DNA of 64,000 bases from Auanema rhodensis (Eukaryota; Nematoda; Chromadorea; Rhabditida; Rhabditidae). Position 1 is the stretch's first letter, and every line of letters begins with the position of its first letter. The stretch lies in NCBI GenBank assembly GCA_964057225.1, contig OZ059900.1, forward strand, positions 25,559,638 to 25,623,637, written 5' to 3'. Position numbers and translations under genes: made by a program. This document shows, piece by piece, positions 49,901 to 63,400 of the stretch. The notes below the pieces were generated by a model, which was not told where the DNA came from, made no database searches, and was given only the letters and a program-made list of their open reading frames with translations.

Positions 49901-52900
49901 ATGTAACACGCTGAAATTCGTTGCATTTGACGACTCATATGAACAAAAATCGATTTAATCAATATTAGCCATAAGGGGCGTGCCCTCAGAATATGCTAAT
50001 TTCCTTAATTTTCTAACCCCTGTTTTTTTGTCGTGAAAGTGGAACTAGACGTTGTACGAACAATTTTGAGCTAGGTTTCATTGACATTGCATCAGTTTGA
50101 ACACATGAAATCGTAAGTCAAAACCTTGTTTACAGCGAAATTTCCAAAAACTGGTTTTCCAGCATAATAAAATATTTCTCATGGGAAAAACTGTGTTTTT
50201 GTATTTTTTCAGTGTTCAGCATGTAAAATGCTTCATTTTAGTATGTAACACGCTGAAATTCGTTGCATTTGACGACTCATATGAACAAAAATCGATTTAA
50301 TCAATATTAGCCATAAGGGGCGTGCCCTCAGAATATGCTAATTTCCTTAATTTTCTAACCCCTGTTTTTTTGTCGTGAAAGTGGAACTAGACGTTGTACG
50401 AACAATTTTGAGCTAGGTTTCATTGACATTGCATGAGTTTGAACACATGAAATCGTAAGTCAAAACCTTGTTTACAGCGAAATTTCCAAAAACTGGTTTT
50501 CCAGCATAATAAAATATTTCTCATGGGAAATACAGTGTTTTTGTATTTTTTTAGTGTTCAGCATGTGAAATGCGTCATTTTAGTATGTAAAACGCTGAAA
50601 TTCGTTGCATTTGACGACTCATATGAACAAAAATCGATTTTATCAATATTAGCCATAAGGGGCGTGCCCTCAGAATATGCTAATTTCCTTAATTTTCTAA
50701 CCCCTGTTTTTTTGTCGTGAAAGTGGAACTAGACGTTGTACGAACAATTTTGAGCTAGGTTTCATTGACATTGCATGAGTTTGAACACATGAAATCGTAA
50801 GTCAAAACCTTGTTTACAGCGAAATTTCCAAAAACTGGTTTTCCAGCATAATACAATATTTCTCATGGGAAATACTGTGTTTTTGTATTTTTCTAGTGTT
50901 CAGAATGTAGAATGCTTCATTTTAGTACGTAACACGCTGAAATTCGTTGCATTTGACGACTCATATGAACAAAAATCGATTTAATCAATATTAGCCATAA
51001 GGGGCGTGCCCTCAGAATATGCTAATTTCCTTAATTTTCTAACCCCTGTTTTTTTGTCGTGAAAGTGGAACTAGACGTTGTACGAACAATTTTGAGCTAG
51101 GTTTCATTGACATTGCATGAGTTTGAACACATGAAATCGTAAGTCAAAACCTTGTTTACAGCGAAATTTCCAAAAACTGGTTTTCCAGCATAATAAAATA
51201 TTTCTCATGGGAAATACTGTGTTTTTGTATTTTTCTAGTGTTCAGCATGTAAAATGCTTCATTTTAGTATGTAACACGCTGAAATTCGTTGCATTTGACG
51301 ACTCATATGAACAAAAATCGATTTAATCAATATTAGCCATAAGGGGCGTGCCCTCAGAATATGCTAATTTCCTTAATTTTCTAACCCCTGTTTTTTTGTC
51401 GTGAAAGTGGAACTAGACGTTGTACGAACAATTTTGAGCTAGGTTTCATTGACATTGCATGAGTTTGAACACATGAAATCGTAAGTTAAAACCTTGTTTA
51501 CAGCGAAATTTCCAAAAACTGGTTTTCCAGCATAATAAAATATTGCTCATGGGAAATACAGTGTTTTTGTATTTTTTTAGTGTTCAGCATGTAAAATGCG
51601 TCATTTTAGTATGTAAAACGCTGAAATTCGTTGCATTTGACGACTCATATGAACAAAAATCGATTTTATCAATATTAGCCATAAGGGGCGTGCCCTCAGA
51701 ATATGCTAATTTCCTTAATTTTCTAACCCCTGTTTTTTTGTCGTGAAAGTTCAACTAGACGTTGTACGAACAATTTTGAGCTAGGTTTCATTGACATTGC
51801 ATGAGTTTGAACACATGAAATCGTAAGTCAAAACCTTGTTTACAGCGAAATTTCCAAAAACTGGTTTTCCAGCATAATAAAATATTTCTCAAGGGAAAAA
51901 CTGTGTTTTTATATTTTTCTAGTGTTCAGCATGTGAAATGCTTAATTTTAGTATGTAACACGCTGAAATTTGTTGCATTTGACGACTCATATGAACAAAA
52001 ATCGATTTAATCAATATTAGCCATAAGGGGCGTGCCCTCAGAATATGCTAATTTCCTTAATTTTCTAACCCCTGTTTTTTTGTCGTGAAAGTGGAACTAG
52101 ACGTTGTACGAACAATTTTGAGCTAGGTTTCATTGACATTGCATGAGTTTGAACACATGAAATCGTAAGTCAAAACCTTGTTTACAGCGAAATTTCCAAA
52201 AACTGGTTTTCCAGCATAATAAAATATTTCTCATGGGAAATACTGTGTTTTTGTATTTTTTTAGTGTTCAGCATGTAAAATGCGTCATTTTAGTATGTAA
52301 AACGCTGAAATTCGTTGCATTTGACGACTCATATGAACAAAAATCGATTTAATCAATATTAGCCATAAGGGGCGTGCCCTCAGAATATGCTAATTTCCTT
52401 AATTTTCTAACCCCTGTTTTTTTGTCGTGAAAGTGGAACTAGACGTTGTACGAACAATTTTGAGCTAGGTTTCATTGACATTGCATGAGTTTGAACACAT
52501 GAAATCGTAAGTCAAAACCTTGTTTACAGCGAAATTTCCAAAAACTGGTTTTCCAGCATAATAAAATATTTCTCATGGGAAATACTGTGTTTTTGTATTT
52601 TTCTAGTGTTCAGCATGTAAAATGCTTCATTTTAGTATGTAACACGCTGAAATTCGTTGCATTTGACGACTCATATGAACAAAAATCGATTTAATCAATA
52701 TTAGCCATAAGGGGCGTGCCCTCAGAATATGCTAATTTCCTTAATTTTCTAACCCCTGTTTTTTTGTTGTGAAAGTGGAACTAGACGTTGTACGAACAAT
52801 TTTGAGATAGGTTTCATTGACATTGCATGAGTTTGAACACATGAAATCGTAAGTCAAAACCTTGTTTACAGCGAAATTTCCAAAAACTGGTTTTCCAGCA

Positions 52901-54078
52901 TAATAAAATATTTCTCATGGGAAATACTGTGTTTTTGTATTTTTCTAGTGTTCAGCATGTAAAATGCTTCATTTTAGTATGTAACACGCTGAAATTCGTT
53001 GCATTTGACGACTCATATGAACAAAAATCGATTTAATCAATATTAGCCATAAGGGGCGTGCCCTCAGAATATGCTAATTTCCTTAATTTTCTAACCCCTG
53101 TTTTTTTGTCGTGAAAGTGGAACTAGACGTTGTACGAACAATTTTGAGCTAGGTTTCATTGACATTGCATCAGTTTGAACACATGAAATCGTAAGTCAAA
53201 ACCTTGTTTACAGCGAAATTTCCAAAAACTGGTTTTCCAGCATAATAAAATATTTCTCATGGGAAAAACTGTGTTTTTGTATTTTTTCAGTGTTCAGCAT
53301 GTAAAATGCTTCATTTTAGTATGTAACACGCTGAAATTCGTTGCATTTGACGACTCATATGAACAAAAATCGATTTAATCAATATTAGCCATAAGGGGCG
53401 TGCCCTCAGAATATGCTAATTTCCTTAATTTTCTAACCCCTGTTTTTTTGTCGTGAAAGTGGAACTAGACGTTGTACGAACAATTTTGAGCTAGGTTTCA
53501 TTGACATTGCATGAGTTTGAACACATGAAATCGTAAGTCAAAACCTTGTTTACAGCGAAATTTCCAAAAACTGGTTTTCCAGCATAATAAAATATTTCTC
53601 AAGGGAAAAACTGTGTTTTTATATTTTTCTAGTGTTCAGCATGTGAAATGCTTAATTTTAGTATGTAACACGCTGAAATTCGTTGCATTTGACGACTCAT
53701 ATGAACAAAAATCGATTTAATCAATATTAGCCATAAGGGGCGTGCCCTCAGAATATGCTAATTTCCTTAATTTTCTAACCCCTGTTTTTTTGTCGTGAAA
53801 GTGGAACTAGACGTTGTACGAACTATTTTGAGCTAGGTTTCATTGACATTGCATGAGTTTGAACACATGAAATCGTAAGTCAAAACCTTGTTTACAGCGA
53901 AATTTCCAAAAACTGGTTTTCCAGCATAATAAAATATTTCTCAAGGGAAAAACTGTGTTTTTATATTTTTCTAGTGTTCAGCATGTAAAATGCTTCATTT
54001 TAGTATGTAACACGCTGAAATTCGTTGCATTTGACGACTCATATGAACAAAAATCGATTTAATCAATATTAGCCATAA
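46961..54078 (+). repeat. Block 5: 14/15-monomer duplication
   Basis: GTTCAACTAG (changed bases at 46,963 and 51,751) and AAATTTGTTGC (47,181 and 51,969) are 4,788 bp apart, exactly 14 monomers. Markers just after, TTGAGATAG (47,677 and 52,807), CATCAG (48,041 and 53,171) and GAACTATTTT (48,694 and 53,824), are 5,130 bp apart, exactly 15. One extra monomer therefore sits in the second copy between about 52,250 and 52,650. Inner order also differs near 48.1-48.5 kb, where the first copy has a private CAACATGTAAAATTCTT monomer. Confidence 0.84.
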
Positions 54079-54762
54079 CGGGCGTGCCCTCAGAATATGC
54101 TAATTTCCTTAATTTTCTAACCCCTGTTTTTTTGTTGTGAAAGTGGAACTAGACGTTGTACGAACAATTTTGAGCTAGGTTTCATTGACATTGCATGAGT
54201 TTGAACACATGAAATCGTAAGTCAAAACCTTGTTTACAGCGAAATTTCCAAAAACTGGTTTTCCAGCATAATAAAATATTTCTCAAGGGAAAAACTGTGT
54301 TTTTATATTTTTCTAGTGTTCAGCATGTGAAATGCTTAATTTTAGTATGTAACACGCTGAAATTTGTTGCATTTGACGACTCATATGAACAAAAATCGAT
54401 TTAATCAATATTAGCCATAAGGGGCGTGCCCTCAGAATATGCTAATTTCCTTAATTTTCTAACCCCTGTTTTTTTGTTGTGAAAGTGGAACTAGACGTTG
54501 TACGAACAATTTTGAGCTAGGTTTCATTGACATTGCATGAGTTTGAACACATGAAATCGTAAGTCAAAACCTTGTTTACAGCGAAATTTCCAAAAACTGG
54601 TTTTCCAGCATAATAAAATATTTCTCAAGGGAAAAACTGTGTTTTTATATTTTTCTAGTGTTCAGCATGTAAAATGCTTCATTTTAGTATGTAACACGCT
54701 GAAATTCGTTGCATTTGACGACTCATATGAACAAAAATCGATTTAATCAATATTAGCCATAA

Positions 54763-56130
54763 CGGGCGTGCCCTCAGAATATGCTAATTTCCTTAATTTT
54801 CTAACCCCTGTTTTTTTGTTGTGAAAGTGGAACTAGACGTTGTACGAACAATTTTGAGCTAGGTTTCATTGACATTGCATGAGTTTGAACACATGAAATC
54901 GTAAGTCAAAACCTTGTTTACAGCGAAATTTCCAAAAACTGGTTTTCCAGCATAATAAAATATTTCTCATGGGAAATACTGTGTTTTTGTATTTTTCTAG
55001 TGTTCAGCATGTAAAATGCTTCATTTTAGTATGTAACACGCTGAAATTCGTTGCATTTGACGACTCATATGAACAAAAATCGATTTAATCAATATTAGCC
55101 ATAAGGGGCGTGCCCTCAGAATATGCTAATTTCCTTAATTTTCTAACCCCTGTTTTTTTGTCGTGAAAGTGGAACTAGACGTTGTACGAACAATTTTGAG
55201 CTAGGTTTCATTGACATTGCATCAGTTTGAACACATGAAATCGTAAGTCAAAACCTTGTTTACAGCGAAATTTCCAAAAACTGGTTTTCCAGCATAATAA
55301 AATATTTCTCATGGGAAAAACTGTGTTTTTGTATTTTTTCAGTGTTCAGCATGTAAAATGCTTCATTTTAGTATGTAACACGCTGAAATTCGTTGCATTT
55401 GACGACTCATATGAACAAAAATCGATTTAATCAATATTAGCCATAAGGGGCGTGCCCTCAGAATATGCTAATTTCCTTAATTTTCTAACCCCTGTTTTTT
55501 TGTCGTGAAAGTGGAACTAGACGTTGTACGAACAATTTTGAGCTAGGTTTCATTGACATTGCATGAGTTTGAACACATGAAATCGTAAGTCAAAACCTTG
55601 TTTACAGCGAAATTTCCAAAAACTGGTTTTCCAGCATAATAAAATATTTCTCAAGGGAAAAACTGTGTTTTTATATTTTTCTAGTGTTCAGCATGTGAAA
55701 TGCTTAATTTTAGTATGTAACACGCTGAAATTTGTTGCATTTGACGACTCATATGAACAAAAATCGATTTAATCAATATTAGCCATAAGGGGCGTGCCCT
55801 CAGAATATGCTAATTTCCTTAATTTTCTAACCCCTGTTTTTTTGTCGTGAAAGTGGAACTAGACGTTGTACGAACAATTTTGAGCTAGGTTTCATTGACA
55901 TTGCATGAGTTTGAACACATGAAATCGTAAGTCAAAACCTTGTTTACAGCGAAATTTCCAAAAACTGGTTTTCCAGCATAATAAAATATTTCTCAAGGGA
56001 AAAACTGTGTTTTTATATTTTTCTAGTGTTCAGCATGTAAAATGCTTCATTTTAGTATGTAACACGCTGAAATTCGTTGCATTTGACGACTCATATGAAC
56101 AAAAATCGATTTAATCAATATTAGCCATAA
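54763..56130 (+). repeat. Block 6 unit 1: A-B-C-D tetramer (1,368 bp)
   Basis: A at 54,763, CATCAG of B at about 55,222, TTTTTTCAG at about 55,340, GTGAAATGCTTAA with TTTGTTG of C at about 55,694-55,735, then D up to the next AACGGG. Confidence 0.84.
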
Positions 56131-57840
56131 CGGGCGTGCCCTCAGAATATGCTAATTTCCTTAATTTTCTAACCCCTGTTTTTTTGTTGTGAAAGTGGAA
56201 CTAGACGTTGTACGAACAATTTTGAGCTAGGTTTCATTGACATTGCATGAGTTTGAACACATGAAATCGTAAGTCAAAACCTTGTTTACAGCGAAATTTC
56301 CAAAAACTGGTTTTCCAGCATAATAAAATATTTCTCATGGGAAATACTGTGTTTTTGTATTTTTCTAGTGTTCAGCATGTAAAATGCTTCATTTTAGTAT
56401 GTAACACGCTGAAATTCGTTGCATTTGACGACTCATATGAACAAAAATCGATTTAATCAATATTAGCCATAAGGGGCGTGCCCTCAGAATATGCTAATTT
56501 CCTTAATTTTCTAACCCCTGTTTTTTTGTCGTGAAAGTGGAACTAGACGTTGTACGAACAATTTTGAGCTAGGTTTCATTGACATTGCATCAGTTTGAAC
56601 ACATGAAATCGTAAGTCAAAACCTTGTTTACAGCGAAATTTCCAAAAACTGGTTTTCCAGCATAATAAAATATTTCTCATGGGAAAAACTGTGTTTTTGT
56701 ATTTTTTCAGTGTTCAGCATGTAAAATGCTTCATTTTAGTATGTAACACGCTGAAATTCGTTGCATTTGACGACTCATATGAACAAAAATCGATTTAATC
56801 AATATTAGCCATAAGGGGCGTGCCCTCAGAATATGCTAATTTCCTTAATTTTCTAACCCCTGTTTTTTTGTCGTGAAAGTGGAACTAGACGTTGTACGAA
56901 CAATTTTGAGCTAGGTTTCATTGACATTGCATGAGTTTGAACACATGAAATCGTAAGTCAAAACCTTGTTTACAGCGAAATTTCCAAAAACTGGTTTTCC
57001 AGCATAATAAAATATTTCTCAAGGGAAAAACTGTGTTTTTATATTTTTCTAGTGTTCAGCATGTGAAATGCTTAATTTTAGTATGTAACACGCTGAAATT
57101 TGTTGCATTTGACGACTCATATGAACAAAAATCGATTTAATCAATATTAGCCATAAGGGGCGTGCCCTCAGAATATGCTAATTTCCTTAATTTTCTAACC
57201 CCTGTTTTTTTGTCGTGAAAGTGGAACTAGACGTTGTACGAACAATTTTGAGCTAGGTTTCATTGACATTGCATGAGTTTGAACACATGAAATCGTAAGT
57301 CAAAACCTTGTTTACAGCGAAATTTCCAAAAACTGGTTTTCCAGCATAATAAAATATTTCTCAAGGGAAAAACTGTGTTTTTATATTTTTCTAGTGTTCA
57401 GCATGTGAAATGCTTAATTTTAGTATGTAACACGCTGAAATTTGTTGCATTTGACGACTCATATGAACAAAAATCGATTTAATCAATATTAGCCATAAGG
57501 GGCGTGCCCTCAGAATATGCTAATTTCCTTAATTTTCTAACCCCTGTTTTTTTGTCGTGAAAGTGGAACTAGACGTTGTACGAACAATTTTGAGCTAGGT
57601 TTCATTGACATTGCATGAGTTTGAACACATGAAATCGTAAGTCAAAACCTTGTTTACAGCGAAATTTCCAAAAACTGGTTTTCCAGCATAATAAAATATT
57701 TCTCAAGGGAAAAACTGTGTTTTTATATTTTTCTAGTGTTCAGCATGTAAAATGCTTCATTTTAGTATGTAACACGCTGAAATTCGTTGCATTTGACGAC
57801 TCATATGAACAAAAATCGATTTAATCAATATTAGCCATAA
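56131..57840 (+). repeat. Block 6 unit 2: A-B-C-C-D pentamer (1,710 bp)
   Basis: Same order as its neighbours but with the C monomer present twice (GTGAAATGCTTAA near 57,062 and again near 57,404, 342 bp apart). A one-monomer gain from unequal exchange within C explains it. Confidence 0.85.
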
Positions 57841-59208
57841 CGGGCGTGCCCTCAGAATATGCTAATTTCCTTAATTTTCTAACCCCTGTTTTTTTGTTGT
57901 GAAAGTGGAACTAGACGTTGTACGAACAATTTTGAGCTAGGTTTCATTGACATTGCATGAGTTTGAACACATGAAATCGTAAGTCAAAACCTTGTTTACA
58001 GCGAAATTTCCAAAAACTGGTTTTCCAGCATAATAAAATATTTCTCATGGGAAATACTGTGTTTTTGTATTTTTCTAGTGTTCAGCATGTAAAATGCTTC
58101 ATTTTAGTATGTAACACGCTGAAATTCGTTGCATTTGACGACTCATATGAACAAAAATCGATTTAATCAATATTAGCCATAAGGGGCGTGCCCTCAGAAT
58201 ATGCTAATTTCCTTAATTTTCTAACCCCTGTTTTTTTGTCGTGAAAGTGGAACTAGACGTTGTACGAACAATTTTGAGCTAGGTTTCATTGACATTGCAT
58301 CAGTTTGAACACATGAAATCGTAAGTCAAAACCTTGTTTACAGCGAAATTTCCAAAAACTGGTTTTCCAGCATAATAAAATATTTCTCATGGGAAAAACT
58401 GTGTTTTTGTATTTTTTCAGTGTTCAGCATGTAAAATGCTTCATTTTAGTATGTAACACGCTGAAATTCGTTGCATTTGACGACTCATATGAACAAAAAT
58501 CGATTTAATCAATATTAGCCATAAGGGGCGTGCCCTCAGAATATGCTAATTTCCTTAATTTTCTAACCCCTGTTTTTTTGTCGTGAAAGTGGAACTAGAC
58601 GTTGTACGAACAATTTTGAGCTAGGTTTCATTGACATTGCATGAGTTTGAACACATGAAATCGTAAGTCAAAACCTTGTTTACAGCGAAATTTCCAAAAA
58701 CTGGTTTTCCAGCATAATAAAATATTTCTCAAGGGAAAAACTGTGTTTTTATATTTTTCTAGTGTTCAGCATGTGAAATGCTTAATTTTAGTATGTAACA
58801 CGCTGAAATTTGTTGCATTTGACGACTCATATGAACAAAAATCGATTTAATCAATATTAGCCATAAGGGGCGTGCCCTCAGAATATGCTAATTTCCTTAA
58901 TTTTCTAACCCCTGTTTTTTTGTCGTGAAAGTGGAACTAGACGTTGTACGAACAATTTTGAGCTAGGTTTCATTGACATTGCATGAGTTTGAACACATGA
59001 AATCGTAAGTCAAAACCTTGTTTACAGCGAAATTTCCAAAAACTGGTTTTCCAGCATAATAAAATATTTCTCAAGGGAAAAACTGTGTTTTTATATTTTT
59101 CTAGTGTTCAGCATGTAAAATGCTTCATTTTAGTATGTAACACGCTGAAATTCGTTGCATTTGACGACTCATATGAACAAAAATCGATTTAATCAATATT
59201 AGCCATAA
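57841..59208 (+). repeat. Block 6 unit 3: A-B-C-D tetramer (1,368 bp)
   Basis: Reads as unit 1 for all markers checked: CATCAG near 58,302, TTTTTTCAG near 58,420, GTGAAATGCTTAA near 58,772 and a final AAGGG copy. Confidence 0.84.
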
Positions 59209-60440
59209 CGGGCGTGCCCTCAGAATATGCTAATTTCCTTAATTTTCTAACCCCTGTTTTTTTGTTGTGAAAGTGGAACTAGACGTTGTACGAACAATTT
59301 TGAGCTAGGTTTCATTGACATTGCATGAGTTTGAACACATGAAATCGTAAGTCAAAACCTTGTTTACAGCGAAATTTCCAAAAACTGGTTTTCCAGCATA
59401 ATAAAATATTTCTCATGGGAAATACTGTGTTTTTGTATTTTTCTAGTGTTCAGCATGTAAAATGCTTCATTTTAGTATGTAACACGCTGAAATTCGTTGC
59501 ATTTGACGACTCATATGAACAAAAATCGATTTAATCAATATTAGCCATAAGGGGCGTGCCCTCAGAATATGCTAATTTCCTTAATTTTCTAACCCCTGTT
59601 TTTTTGTCGTGAAAGTGGAACTAGACGTTGTACGAACAATTTTGAGCTAGGTTTCATTGACATTGCATCAGTTTGAACACATGAAATCGTAAGTCAAAAC
59701 CTTGTTTACAGCGAAATTTCCAAAAACTGGTTTTCCAGCATAATAAAATATTTCTCATGGGAAAAACTGTGTTTTTGTATTTTTTCAGTGTTCAGCATGT
59801 AAAATGCTTCATTTTAGTATGTAACACGCTGAAATTCGTTGCATTTGACGACTCATATGAACAAAAATCGATTTAATCAATATTAGCCATAAGGGGCGTG
59901 CCCTCAGAATATGCTAATTTCCTTAATTTTCTAACCCCTGTTTTTTTGTCGTGAAAGTGGAACTAGACGTTGTACGAACAATTTTGAGCTAGGTTTCATT
60001 GACATTGCATGAGTTTGAACACATGAAATCGTAAGTCAAAACCTTGTTTACAGCGAAATTTCCAAAAACTGGTTTTCCAGCATAATAAAATATTTCTCAA
60101 GGGAAAAACTGTGTTTTTATATTTTTCTAGTGTTCAGCATGTGAAATGCTTAATTTTAGTATGTAACACGCTGAAATTTGTTGCATTTGACGACTCATAT
60201 GAACAAAAATCGATTTAATCAATATTAGCCATAAGGGGCGTGCCCTCAGAATATGCTAATTTCCTTAATTTTCTAACCCCTGTTTTTTTGTCGTGAAAGT
60301 GGAACTAGACGTTGTACGAACAATTTTGAGCTAGGTTTCATTGACATTGCATGAGTTTGAACACATGAAATCGTAAGTCAAAACCTTGTTTACAGCGAAA
60401 TTTCCAAAAACTGGTTTTCCAGCATAATAAAATATTTCTC
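59209..60440 (+). repeat. Block 6 unit 4: A-B-C then exit from the HOR
   Basis: A, B and C are present (CATCAG near 59,669, TTTTTTCAG near 59,787, TTTGTTG near 60,178). The expected D copy instead carries ATGGGAAATAC, ATTTTTTTAG, GCGTC and AAAACG, the block 4/5 type, so the HOR ends about 60,440. Confidence 0.8.
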
Positions 60441-63400
60441 ATGGGAAATACTGTGTTTTTGTATTTTTTTAGTGTTCAGCATGTAAAATGCGTCATTTTA
60501 GTATGTAAAACGCTGAAATTCGTTGCATTTGACGACTCATATGAACAAAAATCGATTTAATCAATATTAGCCATAAGGGGCGTGCCCTCAGAATATGCTA
60601 ATTTCCTTAATTTTCTAACCCCTGTTTTTTTGTCGTGAAAGTGGAACTAGACGTTGTACGAACAATTTTGAGCTAGGTTCCATTGACATTGCATGAGTTT
60701 GAACACATGAAATCGTAAGTCAAAACCTTGTTTACAGCGAAATTTCCAAAAACTGGTTTTCCCGCATAATAAAATATTTCTCATGGGAAATACTGTGTTT
60801 TTGTATTTTTCTAGTGTTCAGCATGTAAAATGCTTCATTTTAGAATGTAACACGCTGAAATTCGTTGCATTTGACGACTCATATGAACAAAAATCGATTT
60901 AATCAATATTAGCCATAAGGGGCGTGCCCTCAGAATATGCTAATTTCCTTAATTTTCTAACCCCTGTTTTTTTGTTGTGAAAGTGGAACTAGACGTTGTA
61001 CGAACAATTTTGAGCTAGGTTTCATTGACATTGCATGAGTTTGAACACATGAAATCGTAAGTCAAAACCTTGTTTACAGCGAAATTTCCAAAAACTGGTT
61101 TTCCAGCATAATAAAATATTTCTCATGGGAAATACTGTGTTTTTGTATTTTTCTAGTGTTCAGCATGTAAAATGCTTCATTTTAGTATGTAACACGCTGA
61201 AATTCGTTGCATTTGACGACTCATATGAACAAAAATCGATTTAATCAATATTAGCCATAAGGGGCGTGCCCTCAGAATATGCTAATTTCCTTAATTTTCT
61301 AACCCCTGTTTTTTTGTCGTGAAAGTGGAACTAGACGTTGTACGAACAATTTTGAGCTAGGTTTCATTGACATTGCATCAGTTTGAACACATGAAATCGT
61401 AAGTCAAAACCTTGTTTACAGCGAAATTTCCAAAAACTGGTTTTCCAGCATAATAAAATATTTCTCATGGGAAATACTGTGTTTTTGTATTTTTCTAGTG
61501 TTCAACATGTAAAATGCTTCATTTTAGTATGTAACACGCTGAAATTCGTTGCATTTGACGACTCATATGAACAAAAATCGATTTAATCAATATTAGCCAT
61601 AAGGGGCGTGCCCTCAGAATATGCTAATTTCCTTAATTTTCTAACCCCTGTTTTTTTGTCGTGAAAGTGGAACTAGACGTTGTACGAACAATTTTGAGCT
61701 AGGTTTCATTGACATTGCATGAGTTTGAACACATGAAATCGTAAGTCAAAACCTTGTTTACAGCGAAATTTCCAAAAACTGGTTTTCCAGCATAATAAAA
61801 TATTTCTCATGGGAAAAACTGTGTTTTTGTATTTTTTCAGTGTTCAGCATGTAAAATGCTTCATTTTAGTATGTAACACGCTGAAATTCGTTGCATTTGA
61901 CGACTCATATGAACAAAAATCGATTTAATCAATATTAGCCATAAGGGGCGTGCCCTCAGAATATGCTAATTTCCTTAATTTTCTAACCCCTGTTTTTTTG
62001 TCGTGAAAGTGGAACTAGACGTTGTACGAACAATTTTGAGCTAGGTTTCATTGACATTGCATGAGTTTGAACACATGAAATCGTAAGTCAAAACCTTGTT
62101 TACAGCGAAATTTCCAAAAACTGGTTTTCCAGCATAATAAAATATTTCTCAAGGGAAAAACTGTGTTTTTATATTTTTCTAGTGTTCAGCATGTGAAATG
62201 CTTAATTTTAGTATGTAACACGCTGAAATTTGTTGCATTTGACGACTCATATGAACAAAAATCGATTTAATCAATATTAGCCATAAGGGGCGTGCCCTCA
62301 GAATATGCTAATTTCCTTAATTTTCTAACCCCTGTTTTTTTGTCGTGAAAGTGGAACTAGACGTTGTACGAACAATTTTGAGCTAGGTTTCATTGACATT
62401 GCATGAGTTTGAACACATGAAATCGTAAGTCAAAACCTTGTTTACAGCGAAATTTCCAAAAACTGGTTTTCCAGCATAATAAAATATTTCTCATGGGAAA
62501 TACTGTGTTTTTGTATTTTTCTAGTGTTCAGCATGTAAAATGCTTCATTTTAGAATGTAACACGCTGAAATTCGTTGCATTTGACGACTCATATGAACAA
62601 AAATCGATTTAATCAATATTAGCCATAAGGGGCGTGCCCTCAGAATATGCTAATTTCCTTAATTTTCTAACCCCTGTTTTTTTGTTGTGAAAGTGGAACT
62701 AGACGTTGTACGAACAATTTTAAGCTAGGTTTCATTGACATTGCATGAGTTTGAACACATGAAATCGTAAGTCAAAACCTTGTTTACAGCGAAATTTCCA
62801 AAAACTGGTTTTCCAGCATAATAAAATATTTCTCATGGGAAATACTGTGTTTTTGTATTTTTCTAGTGTTCAGCATGTAAAATGCTTCATTTTAGTATGT
62901 AACACGCTGAAATTCGTTGCATTTGACGACTCATATGAACAAAAATCGATTTAATCAATATTAGCCATAAGGGGCGTGCCCTCAGAATATGCTAATTTCC
63001 TTAATTTTCTAACCCCTGTTTTTTTGTCGTGAAAGTGGAACTAGACGTTGTACGAACAATTTTGAGCTAGGTTTCATTGACATTGCATCAGTTTGAACAC
63101 ATGAAATCGTAAGTCAAAACCTTGTTTACAGCGAAATTTCCAAAAACTGGTTTTCCAGCATAATAAAATATTTCTCATGGGAAATACTGTGTTTTTGTAT
63201 TTTTCTAGTGTTCAACATGTAAAATGCTTCATTTTAGTATGTAACACGCTGAAATTCGTTGCATTTGACGACTCATATGAACAAAAATCGATTTAATCAA
63301 TATTAGCCATAAGGGGCGTGCCCTCAGAATATGCTAATTTCCTTAATTTTCTAACCCCTGTTTTTTTGTCGTGAAAGTGGTACTAGACGTTGTACGAACA

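Larger units (their letters stand above)
54079..60400 (+). repeat. Block 6: recent HOR alternating 4- and 5-monomer units
   Basis: The AACGGG/GTTGTG monomer occurs at 54,079, 54,763, 56,131, 57,841 and 59,209. The first interval is a 684-bp dimer; the next three are 1,368, 1,710 and 1,368 bp. Unit order is A (AACGGG, GTTGTG), B (CATCAG then TTTTTTCAGTG), C (AAGGG with GTGAAATGCTTAA and TTTGTTGC), D (AAGGG with GTAAAATGCTTCA). The 5-mer has C twice. No further differences between units were noticed, making this the most homogeneous and probably youngest block. Confidence 0.88.

Noticed and set aside
1626-51746. Open reading frames of 65-95 codons on the + strand as protein-coding genes
   Set aside because: All are the same frame of the 342-bp repeat, opened by one or two substitutions. 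Most monomers carry an in-frame TAA or lack the ATG, there is no multi-monomer frame, and the surrounding bases vary as elsewhere. No known domain was recognised in the translation.
16806-59209. CGGG in AACGGG monomers as the missing half of a CENP-B box
   Set aside because: No TTCG lies at the required distance upstream; the preceding sequence is ATTAGCCATAA.
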